A stretch of DNA of 64,000 nt from Sphingomonas sp. TREG-RG-20F-R18-01. GTDB lineage: Bacteria > Pseudomonadota > Alphaproteobacteria > Sphingomonadales > Sphingomonadaceae. The stretch is from positions 1 through 64,000 of the forward strand of contig NZ_JAKNQQ010000004.1 in assembly GCF_022662475.1 (NCBI RefSeq), read 5' to 3'. Both the position numbers and the translations under genes were made by a program. The notes beneath the pieces were generated by a model. It saw nothing but the letters and a program-made list of their open reading frames with translations, was not told the DNA's origin and ran no database searches. Below, one piece after another: positions 35,412 through 45,258 of the stretch (its first letter is position 1; every line of letters starts with the position of its first letter).

Positions 35412-35859
35412 CGCAGCTGGCTAACGAGCAGCGCTCGGCGTCTTTGCCATACCATACAAATGCGGTATGGAAGCGGCGTAATCAGGTCGAAGCTGTTCGG
35501 GAGGGCAACAACGGCATGATCCGCGTAACGTTTTCGAATAACGTGGTAGGTTTTTTCAGGCGGGAAACTTTTAGTGCTTAGCGAAGACATTGCGGTGGTC
35601 GGAACCGTATTGTCAAATACGTCAAAAGCCGGGGTATTGTACTAGGAAATATACGGTTTCATTTGGCGATGGCAGACCTTTTTCCTGCTCTCGCCGCAAC
35701 ACCGGGATCGAGTCAGCCATACGGCTCTGCGCGTGCGGCAACCATTCCGACACGAATGGTCGATAGCGCCTAGGAACCGACGCGGTTCTTGGATAGGCGA
35801 CAGAGTGCACGCCAGTGGCGTGGGGGATGCGTTCCGGGGCAACAGGTGAGAGATACAGC
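35412..35859 (+). promoter_or_regulatory. Long leader region before the rml operon
   Basis: A 448-base gap without a supportable gene, poorer in G/C than the flanks. It holds an inverted repeat CCATACC-N10-GGTATGG (35447-35470) and a palindrome GAACCG-ACG-CGGTTC (35774-35788) about 72 bases before rmlA. These are plausible operator-like sites for the EPS operon. An open frame on the minus strand (35369-35590) is not convincing. Confidence 0.4.
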
Positions 35860-36756
35860 ATGACGGTGGAACGGTGCGGGATCATTTTGGCAGGCGGTTC
35901 GGGAACGCGGTTGCATCCGCTGACGCAGGCTGTGTCGAAGCAGTTGATGCCGATCTACGACAAGCCGATGATCTATTATCCGCTGTCGACGCTGATGCTT
36001 GCGGGGATCAGGCGGGTATTGATCATCACCACCCCGCACGAACAGTCGGCGTTCCAGCGGTTGCTGGGCGATGGTAGCCGGCTGGGCATCTCGATCACCT
36101 ATGCGGTTCAGCCGGAACCGAACGGGCTCGCCCAGGCCTATCTGATCGGTGCCGACTTCGTTGGCGGGAAACCGTCCGCGCTGGTGCTTGGCGACAACAT
36201 CTTCTTCGGGCACGGACTGCCCGCCCTGGTCGATGCGGCCCACGCGCGGTCGACCGGCGCCACGGTTTTTGCATATTATGTGCGCGATGCCTCCGCCTAT
36301 GGCGTGGTCGCGTTCGATCCCAAGACCCGTGCGGCGATCGATCTCGAGGAGAAGCCCAAGAATCCCAAATCGAACTATGCGGTGACCGGGCTGTACTTCT
36401 ACGACGAGCGCGCCGTTGACTTCGCGCACCAGTTGAAGCCGTCGCCGCGCGGCGAGCTGGAGATCACCGATCTCAATCGGATGTATCTCGATGCTGGCGA
36501 CCTCAACGTCGAGATCATGGGTCGGGGGTATGCCTGGCTCGACACGGGCACACACAATTCGCTGATCGATGCCAGCAATTACGTTCGCATCATCGAGGAG
36601 CGGCAGGGGCTCAAGATCTGCTGCCCCGAGGAAATTGCCTGGCGCAAGGGGTTCATCGATACCGCGCAGCTAGAACGGCTCGGCGGAGAATTGCGCAAGA
36701 GCGGCTATGGCGACTATCTGTTGGGTCTGATCGAAGAGGGGCAGGCACCATGGTAA
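35860..36756 (+). CDS. rmlA: Glucose-1-phosphate thymidylyltransferase
   Basis: Makes dTDP-glucose, first step to dTDP-L-rhamnose. The 298-residue protein starts near [16 protein letters not shown] and shows [35 protein letters not shown] and [23 protein letters not shown] at 35860 follows an AGGTGAGA site; frames further up are leader. It overlaps rmlC by seven bases. First gene of the rmlA-C-D-B operon. Confidence 0.97.
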   Translation: MTVERCGIILAGGSGTRLHPLTQAVSKQLMPIYDKPMIYYPLSTLMLAGIRRVLIITTPHEQSAFQRLLGDGSRLGISITYAVQPEPNGLAQAYLIGADFVGGKPSALVLGDNIFFGHGLPALVDAAHARSTGATVFAYYVRDASAYGVVAFDPKTRAAIDLEEKPKNPKSNYAVTGLYFYDERAVDFAHQLKPSPRGELEITDLNRMYLDAGDLNVEIMGRGYAWLDTGTHNSLIDASNYVRIIEERQGLKICCPEEIAWRKGFIDTAQLERLGGELRKSGYGDYLLGLIEEGQAPW

Positions 36757-37295
36757 CGATCGTCGAGACCGCCCTGTCCGACGTCCTGATTCTCGAGCCG
36801 AAGGTCTATGGCGACGATCGCGGGTTCTTCCTCGAAAGCTGGAACGACGCGACCTTCAAGGCGCAGGGGCTCGACTGGAATTTCGTCCAGGACAATCATA
36901 GTCGTTCCGCAAAGGGTGTGCTGCGGGGGCTGCATTACCAGCAGCCCAATCCGCAGGGCAAACTCGTACGCGTCGTTTCGGGGTCGGTGTTCGACGTCGC
37001 GGTCGACATTCGGAAAGGGTCGCCGACCTTTGGAAAGTGGGTGGGAGTCCATCTGAGTGCCGCCAACAAGCGCATGGTCTGGATCGGACCGGGACTGGCA
37101 CACGGGTTTCTCAGCCTCGAGGACGACACCGACTTCCTCTACAAGTGCACCCAGGCCTATTCGCCAGCGGATGAGCATGCGGTGTTGTGGAACGATCCCG
37201 AGATCGGGATCGAATGGCCGCTCGACGGGATCGAACCGATGCTGTCGGCGAAAGATCGCGTTGCGCAGACCTTAGCGCAGGTCGCGGCAGCATGA
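36750..37295 (+). CDS. rmlC: dTDP-4-dehydrorhamnose 3,5-epimerase
   Basis: A cupin-fold epimerase of 181 residues. Motifs are [38 protein letters not shown] with the catalytic His region, [20 protein letters not shown] and [20 protein letters not shown]. It overlaps rmlA and rmlD, so translation is coupled. Confidence 0.97.
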   Translation: MVTIVETALSDVLILEPKVYGDDRGFFLESWNDATFKAQGLDWNFVQDNHSRSAKGVLRGLHYQQPNPQGKLVRVVSGSVFDVAVDIRKGSPTFGKWVGVHLSAANKRMVWIGPGLAHGFLSLEDDTDFLYKCTQAYSPADEHAVLWNDPEIGIEWPLDGIEPMLSAKDRVAQTLAQVAAA

Positions 37296-38149
37296 AGGCG
37301 CTGATCGTCGGCGCGGGCGGACAGCTGGGCCATGCGCTCCTGGCGACGGCGCCTGAGGGCGTGGAGATCGTCACCTGCGATCAGGATACCGTCGATATCA
37401 CCGACGCGCAGCGCGTGGCGGCGTTCGTCGCCGAGAGCGATCCGGACGTCATCTTCAATGCGGCGGCCTATACCGCGGTCGACAAGGCTGAAAGCGATGC
37501 GGAGCGCGCGCAAGCGGTGAACGCGGACGCCGTTGGCTTTCTCGCCGCCGCGGCTCGGGCTGCGCAGGCGAAGCTGGTGCATGTTTCGACCGACTTCGTG
37601 TTCGACGGCGCTGCCCGGCATCCCTACGCACCGGACGCTGCCCCCGCGCCGCTCGGGGTCTATGGCCGTACCAAGCTGGCGGGTGAACGCGCCGCCGGGC
37701 CGGACGCACTTGTGGTTCGGACGGCATGGCTCTACGGGCCGGTCGGCGGGAATTTCGTCAGGACCATGCTGCGTCTGATGCAGGCACATCCGCAGGTCCG
37801 AGTGGTTGCCGACCAGATCGGTTGCCCGACCTACGCGCCGGCGCTTGCCGCCGCGCTGTGGGCGATGGCCGGGCAGGACGCGACCGGCGTGTATCACTTC
37901 AGCGACGGCGGTGAGGCCAGCTGGTTCGACTTTGCGGTGGCGATCCAGGAGGAAGCGATGGCGCGGGGGCTGTTCGACACCGCCGTGCCGATCATCCCGA
38001 TCACGACCGCCGAGTATCCGACACCCGCGCAACGGCCCGCCTATTCGGTACTCGACTGCAGGGCCACGTATGCGCTGCTCGGCCATCCGGCCACGCCGTG
38101 GCGCGAAAACCTCCACATCATGATCGAAGAGATTCACACGCATGGCTAA
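37292..38149 (+). CDS. rmlD: dTDP-4-dehydrorhamnose reductase
   Basis: An NAD(P)H-dependent SDR that completes dTDP-L-rhamnose. The 285-residue protein begins [30 protein letters not shown] follows, and the catalytic region is HVSTDFVFDG with YGRTKLAGE (YxxxK). ATG at 37292 overlaps the rmlC stop by four bases. The end overlaps rmlB by eight bases. Confidence 0.96.
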   Translation: MKALIVGAGGQLGHALLATAPEGVEIVTCDQDTVDITDAQRVAAFVAESDPDVIFNAAAYTAVDKAESDAERAQAVNADAVGFLAAAARAAQAKLVHVSTDFVFDGAARHPYAPDAAPAPLGVYGRTKLAGERAAGPDALVVRTAWLYGPVGGNFVRTMLRLMQAHPQVRVVADQIGCPTYAPALAAALWAMAGQDATGVYHFSDGGEASWFDFAVAIQEEAMARGLFDTAVPIIPITTAEYPTPAQRPAYSVLDCRATYALLGHPATPWRENLHIMIEEIHTHG

Positions 38150-39215
38150 TCTGCTCGTCACCGGCGGCGCCGGCTTCATCGGCGCGAACTTCGTGCATTA
38201 TTGGCGCGCCAATCATGCCGACGACGCCATCGTCGTGCTCGACGCGCTGACCTATGCCGGGAATCGCGAAAATCTCGATGGGGTCGCTGCCGTCGATTTC
38301 GTCCACGGCAATATCCTCGATACCGACCTGGTGACGACGCTGCTGCGCGACCACAAGATCGATACGGTCGTCCATTTCGCCGCCGAAAGCCATGTCGATC
38401 GCTCGATCCTCGACCCTGACGCCTTCGTCACGACCAATGTGCTTGGCACGCACAGCCTGCTCCGGGCGGCGCGGACGGTCTGGCTGGATACCGGCAGCGG
38501 AACGCCGCACCGGTTCCACAACGTCTCGACGGACGAAGTCTATGGCTCGCTTGGCCCGCACGACCCGGCCTTCAGCGAAACCACGCCCTATGCGCCCAAT
38601 TCGCCATATTCGGCGTCCAAGGCCGGGGCGGATCATTTGGTCCGCGCGTATCATCACACCTTCGGGCTGGACGTGACGACGACCAATTGCTCGAACAATT
38701 ATGGTCCGTTCCAATTCCCCGAAAAGCTGATCCCATTGTTCCTGATCAACGCGCTGAACGGGCGTCATCTCCCGATCTACGGCGACGGGATGAACGTGCG
38801 CGATTGGCTTCACACCTCGGATCATTGCCGGGGAATCGAGGCAGCGCTGCAGCGCGGCACCGCCGGCGAGGTCTACAATATCGGCGGCGGGGAAGAAGTC
38901 CCGAATCTGACCGTGATCGACGAGATCTGCCGGAGCGTCGATGCCGCTTTCGCGGCGGACCCGTCGCTGGCCGAACGTTACCCCGACGCCCCTGCCGCGC
39001 GCGGTGAGGCGACCGAAACGCTCAAGACCTTCGTGGAAGACCGCAAGGGGCATGACCGGCGCTATGCGATCGACGAGCGCAAGGCACGGGCGGAGATCGG
39101 CTATACACCGGCGCGCGACTTCGCGGGTGGCCTGGCCGACACGCTTGCCTGGTATCTGTCGAACGAAGCCTGGTGGCAGCCCATGCTCGAGCGCGCGAAG
39201 CTCGGTACCCGATAG
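38142..39215 (+). CDS. rmlB: dTDP-glucose 4,6-dehydratase
   Basis: Converts dTDP-glucose to the 4-keto-6-deoxy sugar. The 357-residue SDR has LLVTGGAGFIGANFVHY, HFAAESHVDRSI, STDEVYGSLG, the YSASKAGADHLVRAY catalytic region, TNCSNNYGPFQFPEKLIPL and VRDWLHTSDHCRGIEAAL. It closes the operon in the order A-C-D-B and converges with prsR. Confidence 0.97.
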   Translation: MANLLVTGGAGFIGANFVHYWRANHADDAIVVLDALTYAGNRENLDGVAAVDFVHGNILDTDLVTTLLRDHKIDTVVHFAAESHVDRSILDPDAFVTTNVLGTHSLLRAARTVWLDTGSGTPHRFHNVSTDEVYGSLGPHDPAFSETTPYAPNSPYSASKAGADHLVRAYHHTFGLDVTTTNCSNNYGPFQFPEKLIPLFLINALNGRHLPIYGDGMNVRDWLHTSDHCRGIEAALQRGTAGEVYNIGGGEEVPNLTVIDEICRSVDAAFAADPSLAERYPDAPAARGEATETLKTFVEDRKGHDRRYAIDERKARAEIGYTPARDFAGGLADTLAWYLSNEAWWQPMLERAKLGTR

Positions 39216-39226
39216 GGTCGCGTCAA

Positions 39227-39297
39227 CTCCTGCGGAAGCAGCCGTTCAGGCGTGCGCCCGGCGCGCTCGTAATCCTGGACTGCTGCTTGCGCAGGAG
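39227..39297. terminator. Long hairpin between rmlB and prsR
   Basis: Arms 39227-39250 and 39274-39297 pair at 21 of 24 positions around a 23-base spacer. It lies between the convergent stops of rmlB and prsR and could end both transcripts. There is no clear T-run. Its sequence differs from the two other palindromic repeats in the window. Confidence 0.6.
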
Positions 39298-39329
39298 CAT
39301 CGCATGCCCTCGACGCGCGCGACGCGTTG

Positions 39330-40706
39330 TCAGCTTTTCGCCATGCCATAGGTGTTGAGCAGATCGTACAGCATCGGCCGCGAGATATTGAGATCGCGCG
39401 CCGCCGCCGAGAGATTGCCGTCGTTCAGCGCGATTGCCGACGCAATGGCCGAACGGTCCGCACGCTCCCGTGCAACGCGCAATTCGGTGCGCTCCATTGC
39501 CAAACCGGTCTGTTCGAAATCGAGATCCTGCGCGGTGATCATCGAGCCTTCGGCCATGATCGTCGCGCGACGGATCCGATTCTCCAGCTCCCGAACGTTT
39601 CCGGTCCAGGGCCAATTGTTGATGGCGGTGAGGGCGTCCGGTGCAAATCCCTTGATCTTCGCCTGTTTCCCGGTGTTCATCTTGCGCAGGAAATAGCGGG
39701 CCAGCAGCACCGCGTCGCCCGGCCGCTCCGCGAGGGACGGGATACGGATCACCATTTCGGCCAGCCGGAAGTACAGATCCTCGCGGAAACGTCCGTCTTG
39801 CATCAGCGTCTTGAGGTCCTGATGCGTGGCCGTCACGACCCGCGCGTCGATCGGGATCGGCTTGCGACCGCCGACCCGCTCGATCACGCGCTCCTGCAGA
39901 AAGCGTAGCAGCTTGACCTGCATCGCGAAGGGCACGTCGCCGATTTCGTCGAGGAACAGCGTACCGCCGTTCGCCAGCTCGATCTTGCCGATCGTCGCCT
40001 TCACGGCGCCGGTGAACGCCCCTTTTTCGTGTCCGAACAGCTCGGATTCGAGCAACGACTCCGGGATCGCCGCACAATTGATCGCGACGAAATTGCCGCG
40101 CGCGCGCGCGCTCTTGGTATGGATCGCCTTGGCGAGCAGTTCCTTGCCCGTGCCCGATGCGCCGAGCAGCATGACCGAGGCATCGACATCGGCGACCTTT
40201 TCGATCGTGCGCAGGACGGTCAACATCTGCGGTGCGCCGGTGATGATTCCGTCCGCACTCGCAAGCTGATCGGCCTGTTCCGCGAGGCGGCGATTCTCCG
40301 CCTCGATTTCCGCCAGGTGGAACGCTCGCGCGACGATCAGGCTCAGGTCGGTGATATTGATCGGCTTCGAATAGAAATCATACGCACCCAGCGCGATCGC
40401 CTTCTGGGCACTTTCGCGCGCTTCGTGCCCGGACGCGACGATGACCTTGACCGCGGGATTGTGCGCGATCAGTTCGCGCAGCGTTGCGAACCCTTCGGAC
40501 GTGCCGTCCTGATCAGGCGGCAGCCCAAGATCCAGCGTGATCACGGCCGGGTTTTCGGTCCGCTGGGCGGTCAGTGCGGCGGCGCGATCACCGGCAACAA
40601 CGACGTCGTAGTCGGTGAAGGCCCATTCGAGCTGCGCCTGGAGATCGAGATCGTCTTCGACGATCAGAAGTTTCGGTTTTCCGTTTGTATCGACCATGTC
40701 CGCCAT
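39330..40706 (-). CDS. prsR: PEP-CTERM system sigma-54 response regulator PrsR
   Basis: An NtrC-family activator of 458 residues. The receiver domain ([11 protein letters not shown]) has phospho-acceptor Asp59. An AAA+ domain follows with [17 protein letters not shown], the sigma-54 contact loop GAFTGA (229-234), and [21 protein letters not shown] Fis-type C-terminal HTH is [20 protein letters not shown]. The layout and the partner kinase identify the PEP-CTERM/exosortase regulator PrsR. It is 3 bases after prsK. Likely targets are the sigma-54-like promoters at 43849 and 45259. Confidence 0.92.
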   Translation of the reverse strand: MADMVDTNGKPKLLIVEDDLDLQAQLEWAFTDYDVVVAGDRAAALTAQRTENPAVITLDLGLPPDQDGTSEGFATLRELIAHNPAVKVIVASGHEARESAQKAIALGAYDFYSKPINITDLSLIVARAFHLAEIEAENRRLAEQADQLASADGIITGAPQMLTVLRTIEKVADVDASVMLLGASGTGKELLAKAIHTKSARARGNFVAINCAAIPESLLESELFGHEKGAFTGAVKATIGKIELANGGTLFLDEIGDVPFAMQVKLLRFLQERVIERVGGRKPIPIDARVVTATHQDLKTLMQDGRFREDLYFRLAEMVIRIPSLAERPGDAVLLARYFLRKMNTGKQAKIKGFAPDALTAINNWPWTGNVRELENRIRRATIMAEGSMITAQDLDFEQTGLAMERTELRVARERADRSAIASAIALNDGNLSAAARDLNISRPMLYDLLNTYGMAKS

Positions 40707-40709
40707 ACC

Positions 40710-42740
40710 CTAATCACGCGCGTCGCTGAGCGGAAGTTCGATCGTGAAGATGCTGCCATGGCCCTCGGTACTGGCCACACGCAGGGATCCCCCCATTCCG
40801 GAAACCAGGGCCTTGGCCTCTGCCGCGCCGATCCCGAACCCGCCCCCTTTTGTAGAAACGAAAGGCTTAAACAAGCCCTTCCGGATGAAGTCCGCGGACA
40901 TGCCGACGCCCGTGTCGGCGACTGTGATATGGCAATGCGACCCGGCTGCGGTCGCGGACAGGATCACGGGCTGATCCGCTGGACTGGCCTCGATCGCATT
41001 CTGGACGAGATGCTCGATCGCGAGCTTGAGCTTTTCGAGATCCCCACGGGCCTGAGCGCCCGAGCGCGCGCCGGCCGACAGCGAGCGCCGGTCCACCCGG
41101 CTCGACACGATCGCGTCGATCAGACGATCCACGTCGATGCTGGCCGGCACCGCCGATTGCAACACGCGGTCGGGCGATAGGCGGGATAGCAGGACGTTCA
41201 TCTTCTGGACCGCACTGGTCAGGCTGCGGCTCATCTCGGCCTGGAATTTGGGGTTCGACCCATGCTGCTGTGCGTTGCTGGCAAGCAGCGACAATTGGCT
41301 GACGACATTCTTGATGTCGTGGATGATGTAGGCGAAACGGCGGTTGAACTCCTCGAACCGGCGCGCTTCCTCGAGCTCGAGCTGATTGTGGGCATCCGAG
41401 ATATGCACGGCCGCCTGTTGCCCGATCACCTTCAGCAGGTCGAAATCCTCCCAGTCGAGCGCGCGCTGGAGCCGGGGCTTGGCGAGAATGACGACGCCGA
41501 TCATCGCGGACAGCCAGATCAACGGTACCGCGACCCAGGCATCCCCGATCATGGCGAGGTCCGACTGGTCTTCCCGGGTTGGACCGCCGCGCCCGCCTTC
41601 CGGGTCGAGCGTTACGATCAAGCCCTGTTGCAGCAGATGCAATTCGGCCTCGGGGAAGTGGATCGGGCCGCTCGGGGGCGGTGTACGATGGCCCCAGCAC
41701 CATCCAGCCGCCACATCGAAGCTCTGTCGGTCGCTCGTCAGCAGCAGCAACCCGGCGGGCGATTCGGTGATATCGGCAACGGCCTTCACGACGCGCTCTT
41801 CCAGCGACAAGGCAGAGCCGCTCGAATCCGAGATCGTCGCGCTGAAGCGGAGCCACTCCGCGCGATAGTCGTAGCGGTGGCTGAACAGGTTCTTGACGAT
41901 CACGACCTTGAGCCAGGCGCGCGCACGGGTCGAGAAGAGCAGGAAGGCGCCGACGACGGAAAGACCCATTACCGAACCGACCGCCAGCATTGGGCCGGCC
42001 GAACCCGCGAAGAACGATTCGGAACGGGCAACCACCGACATGCTCACGAAGTACAGGCCGATCGCGACCAGCGAGAGCGACTGGAACGTCGCCTTGCGGG
42101 AAAGCGCGATCTTCCAATGCTCCTGCCGCCGGGCCGCAACGAGAAAGAGGGGCACCAGAAGCAAGGCGAGAATCGGGCGTCCCGTGGCGAGCGGATTTGC
42201 TACGGAATAGCCGAGCAGACTGACCGTATAGAGGTTGAGATCATACGCCCACAGCATGCCCAACCCGAACAGGATCAGCCGGAATCCGGTGCCACTGCTG
42301 CTGGTCAAGCCGTTGTAGAGATTGTGGAGATAGATGATCCCGCCGATCGCGAAGAGCAGCCGGCATCCGATCGTCACCAGCAGCCACGGCACCGTGCCCG
42401 ACGAGTCCGGCGTTTGCATCGCCCCGATCAGGGCAGCGCAGGCCCCCGCGCCGGCGAGGATCGCCAGCAGCACGGCGCTGTGCGTGCGACGGCCAGCGGG
42501 ATCGGCCAAGGGCTGGGTGGCGGTCGACAGATAGGCCAGCCACGTCACGTTGCGCAGAAAATACGCGGTAATCACGAGCAGGGGGCTTTGCGTCAGTCCC
42601 GACAGGGCCAAAGCCGACATCCCGACGAAGGCGAGCACCAGCAGCGGCGCCCGGCCGGGTCCGGTGCCAAGGGATATGCGCCAGGCCGCCAGCAAGGCGT
42701 AGGCGGCGCCAGCGGCGACGAGGATCCAGAACAACAACAC
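40710..42740 (-). CDS. prsK: PEP-CTERM system histidine kinase PrsK
   Basis: A 676-residue membrane sensor kinase. About seven or eight membrane helices fill the first ~280 residues, followed by a GAF-like region (~310-460), the phospho-acceptor box RRFAYIIHDIKNVVSQL with His474, and an HATPase domain with NAIEAS, ADTGVGMSADFI and KGGGFGIGAAEAKALV. The HDIKN variant is typical of PrsK. It is co-transcribed with prsR. The input signal is unknown. Confidence 0.92.
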   Translation of the reverse strand: MLLFWILVAAGAAYALLAAWRISLGTGPGRAPLLVLAFVGMSALALSGLTQSPLLVITAYFLRNVTWLAYLSTATQPLADPAGRRTHSAVLLAILAGAGACAALIGAMQTPDSSGTVPWLLVTIGCRLLFAIGGIIYLHNLYNGLTSSSGTGFRLILFGLGMLWAYDLNLYTVSLLGYSVANPLATGRPILALLLVPLFLVAARRQEHWKIALSRKATFQSLSLVAIGLYFVSMSVVARSESFFAGSAGPMLAVGSVMGLSVVGAFLLFSTRARAWLKVVIVKNLFSHRYDYRAEWLRFSATISDSSGSALSLEERVVKAVADITESPAGLLLLTSDRQSFDVAAGWCWGHRTPPPSGPIHFPEAELHLLQQGLIVTLDPEGGRGGPTREDQSDLAMIGDAWVAVPLIWLSAMIGVVILAKPRLQRALDWEDFDLLKVIGQQAAVHISDAHNQLELEEARRFEEFNRRFAYIIHDIKNVVSQLSLLASNAQQHGSNPKFQAEMSRSLTSAVQKMNVLLSRLSPDRVLQSAVPASIDVDRLIDAIVSSRVDRRSLSAGARSGAQARGDLEKLKLAIEHLVQNAIEASPADQPVILSATAAGSHCHITVADTGVGMSADFIRKGLFKPFVSTKGGGFGIGAAEAKALVSGMGGSLRVASTEGHGSIFTIELPLSDARD

Positions 42741-42845
42741 GGCCGGTGTCTACACCGTAGTCATGACTGAAGCGTATAGAATTGTTGCAGCCTTGGGGCA
42801 ATTTGGTCGACGCGATTGCCCGTGAAGGTCAACGGGGAAAACGAA

Positions 42846-42879
42846 CAAAAAAAACGTGCCCCGGAGCGATCGGGGCACG
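42846..42879 (-). terminator. Terminator of the first PEP-CTERM gene
   Basis: A 9-bp stem (CGTGCCCCG with CGGGGCACG, 42855-42879) followed on the minus strand by a run of eight T. It ends the gene at 42945-43763 and separates it from prsK. Confidence 0.88.
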
Positions 42880-42944
42880 GAAGGTCTCGTGCGCGCGGGC
42901 GATGGTGGCGCCCGAATTGGCCGAATACGCCGTTCTGCGGATGA

Positions 42945-43763
42945 TCAGCGACTCCGAAGCCGGAGCGGTACGGGGCGCCGCAAGGCAACGCCGAGCATCG
43001 CGAAACCGGCGACCATCATGATCCAGCTTGCGGGTTCGGGGACCAGGCCGATGATCTTCGGGGCCGGGTCAGCAGAAAATTGTCCGCCGCCGGTAGCGCT
43101 GAAGGTGGCAAGCGAGTTGTTCGCCCCCAAGCCCAGTTTGGTTGTCAATGCCGTGAAGCTTGCGGACAGATCGCCACTGCTCACGTCCGAAAAATCGAGG
43201 AAATCGGAGGTGAAACTCACGGTATTGTCGGCCTCCGTCGAGCCCCCGAGAGTCGTCTGGCTACCGTTTTTGCCCCCGGACATGAATCCGTCGAACGTCA
43301 CCGTCAGAAGGTTCGATCCCGCCAGATAGGTGTGCGTCGCGAAGTTGGGGCCGGTGACCGTAATGTCGTTGGCACTGATGAACGTCATGCTGCCTGACAC
43401 GATCGGTTGAACGATAACGCTCCCGATGGTCGTGGCCGGTGCGCCCTTGTCAACTTTTGCATCGAGCGTGAAGTTCGCAACGACGCCGTTCACGAAAGGG
43501 CTGAGGTCGCTCTGAAGGAAGCTGAATTTGACCTGCGTGCTCCCCACCGTCGTAGAACTTGGACTATTGGAGGTGAAGAGCCGGGCATCTTCCGTACGCG
43601 TGGCGGCGGTACCTGAGTTGATCAACCTGACATCTTTCTGCGAATTCAGCGAACTGAAAGTCGCGAACGTCGTCACTTGTGCGCTCGCGACCGAGACAGG
43701 CGCAAGCGATGCGGTCACGGCGATCAAAGCAATATTAAGTCGCAATAATATCCCCTGAGACAT
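42945..43763 (-). CDS. PEP-CTERM secreted protein, paralogue 1
   Basis: A 272-residue exported protein. A signal peptide (MSQGILLRLNIALIAVTASL, cleavage near ASAQ) precedes a strand-rich body. The C-terminus carries the sorting signal LVPEPASWIMMVAGFAMLG followed by an Arg-rich tail (RRPVPLRLRSR), the type processed by an exosortase. It is clearly homologous to the protein at 44362: both have TFATF(S/T)SLNS, YTSDFLDFS-like segments and GGQFS(A/S)DPAP. ATG 43763 is placed at the signal peptide. A sigma-54-like site lies 85 bases upstream. Function unknown; likely a surface or matrix protein. Confidence 0.85.
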   Translation of the reverse strand: MSQGILLRLNIALIAVTASLAPVSVASAQVTTFATFSSLNSQKDVRLINSGTAATRTEDARLFTSNSPSSTTVGSTQVKFSFLQSDLSPFVNGVVANFTLDAKVDKGAPATTIGSVIVQPIVSGSMTFISANDITVTGPNFATHTYLAGSNLLTVTFDGFMSGGKNGSQTTLGGSTEADNTVSFTSDFLDFSDVSSGDLSASFTALTTKLGLGANNSLATFSATGGGQFSADPAPKIIGLVPEPASWIMMVAGFAMLGVALRRPVPLRLRSR

Positions 43764-43848
43764 TTCAACAATCCTTACACGCTCATGGCTGAAAACGCGT
43801 AACTCGGATGGTGTAACGGCTATACACTGTCGATCCAACAATACGTCC

Positions 43849-43864
43849 TGCAATAATCGTGCAA
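43849..43864 (-). promoter_or_regulatory. Sigma-54-like promoter of PEP-CTERM gene 1
   Basis: The minus strand reads TTGCACG-ATTA-TTGCA, matching the -24/-12 consensus TGGCACG-N4-TTGCA except for one base of the GG doublet. Its distance to the gene start (85 bases) is nearly the same as that of the better site at 45259 to its gene (87 bases). Confidence 0.5.
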
Positions 43865-43879
43865 AACACGTCATTGCAA

Positions 43880-44259
43880 CTGAATCAAAGCTGTAAGGTG
43901 CGCCGTCTTTTTCTATCTGTAAGCACAGCTGACACTTGGTGCAGGTGGTTCCGGTCGAAGGATGTCTTCACCTGGCCCGTGTGGCCGTCCCGTGGCGCGG
44001 GTTTCGAGAAACAGGCGTTGTGTCGGACCCGTCGCGGTCTCGATCTTGGCTTGGCTATGCCGAGCGGCCGCCCAGCAGCGTAGGACCAAGGAGTCGAAAC
44101 CGGTCCGAGGTCCGGTCAGCGACCCCATCCGCACCTGGAGGCGAAGACCGCGTGGCGGGGCGGATATAAGGCCAGCACGGCAGCTATCGGTCCAGCAAGG
44201 CATCACGCCGTCGGGGGAGGCGCGGTCGTCTGTACGCCAACCTCAGTCCGGGACGTCCC
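43880..44259. other. Unexplained GC-rich stretch between PEP-CTERM genes
   Basis: About 380 bases lie between the promoter of PEP-CTERM gene 1 and the terminator of gene 2. Frames of 97-126 codons are open on both strands here but have no convincing start, ribosome site or recognisable family. The stretch is more GC-rich than the flanking PEP-CTERM genes and could be a decayed mobile-element fragment. I cannot identify it. Confidence 0.35.
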
Positions 44260-44296
44260 AAAACCGGCGTGCCATGACATCGTCATGGCACGCCGG
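44260..44296 (-). terminator. Terminator of the second PEP-CTERM gene
   Basis: A perfect 15-bp stem (44264-44278 with 44282-44296) with a three-base loop, followed on the minus strand by TTTT. It lies 66 bases after the stop of the gene at 44362. Confidence 0.88.
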
Positions 44297-44361
44297 CCAG
44301 GTACCTCACGCTCGTTCAGGCGTTGCCCGACCGGGGATCTGAACGATCACGTCCGTGGCGA

Positions 44362-45171
44362 TCAGGCTGCCGCGACGGTCGTGCTGCGACGCTGCCGCAA
44401 GGCTACGCCGAGCATCATGAAGCCAGTGACCATCAGGGCCCAGCTTGCTGGCTCGGGAACGGTGCTGACGATCAGCGGCGCCGGGTCGGAGGAAAACTGT
44501 CCGCCGATGGTAGCGCGGAAGCTGTCCAGGCTGCCGTTGGCTGCCTTGGTGAGCGCAGGCGTCAGCGCGGTGAAGGACGTGGAGAAATCCTTGTTGATCA
44601 CGCTGGAGAAATCAAGAAAGTCAGACGTGTACGTGATGTTGTAGTTGTGCGCTGCGGTCGAGGCGCCAAAAGTGGCGGTGCTGCCGAACTCATCGCCCGA
44701 GATCTTGGCGTTGAAGTTCAGCGTGAGCAGGTTCGATCCGGCAGCCAGCGTCTGTGTGATTGAGTCCGCGCCGACGAAGGTGATGGCGGTCGTGCTCAGG
44801 AAGGTCATCGTGCCCGAGAAGACCGGCTGCGTGAAGGTCCCGTCGACCTCGGTCAGCGGCTTCGTGATGTTCGCATTGAGAGTGAAGTCAGCAACCACAT
44901 TGTTGATATACGTGCTGATGCCGGGCTGAATGAAGCTGAACTGGACTTTGGATACGCCGGCGCTCGTCGCGGTGTCGGTGCTGGTCGAGTAGACGGTCGC
45001 TCCGATGCCGCTCGGTCCTGCGTTGACGAGGCTGATGTTCTTGCTCGAGTTCAGCGAGGTGAACGTTGCAAAGGTGCTCACGACGGCGTGCGCCGACGTC
45101 GTCGAGAGAAGTAAGGCGGACGCGCCGAGCGCGCTCTTGAGAATTGCGGACGAAAACAGATTGCGAATCAT
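44362..45171 (-). CDS. PEP-CTERM secreted protein, paralogue 2
   Basis: A 269-residue exported protein. Signal peptide MIRNLFSSAILKSALGASAL with cleavage near AHA, then a Ser/Thr-rich strand-forming body, then the sorting signal TVPEPASWALMVTGFMMLG and tail RQRRSTTVAAA. This is the PEPxxW form common in sphingomonads. The ribosome site AAGGGG lies seven bases before the ATG. It is a paralogue of the gene at 42945, probably by tandem duplication. The exosortase needed to process both is not in the window. Confidence 0.88.
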   Translation of the reverse strand: MIRNLFSSAILKSALGASALLLSTTSAHAVVSTFATFTSLNSSKNISLVNAGPSGIGATVYSTSTDTATSAGVSKVQFSFIQPGISTYINNVVADFTLNANITKPLTEVDGTFTQPVFSGTMTFLSTTAITFVGADSITQTLAAGSNLLTLNFNAKISGDEFGSTATFGASTAAHNYNITYTSDFLDFSSVINKDFSTSFTALTPALTKAANGSLDSFRATIGGQFSSDPAPLIVSTVPEPASWALMVTGFMMLGVALRQRRSTTVAAA

Positions 45172-45258
45172 GGATAAACCCCTTGCGCGAGAACAGCTGC
45201 AAACGCTTCACTCGAGCCCGGGGTCGATAACGGACACCAAAGACATCGCGTCTGCTAA

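Noticed and set aside
35369..35590. A 73-codon minus-strand frame overlapping the end of smr
   Set aside because: No ribosome site, partly antisense to smr and no recognisable product.
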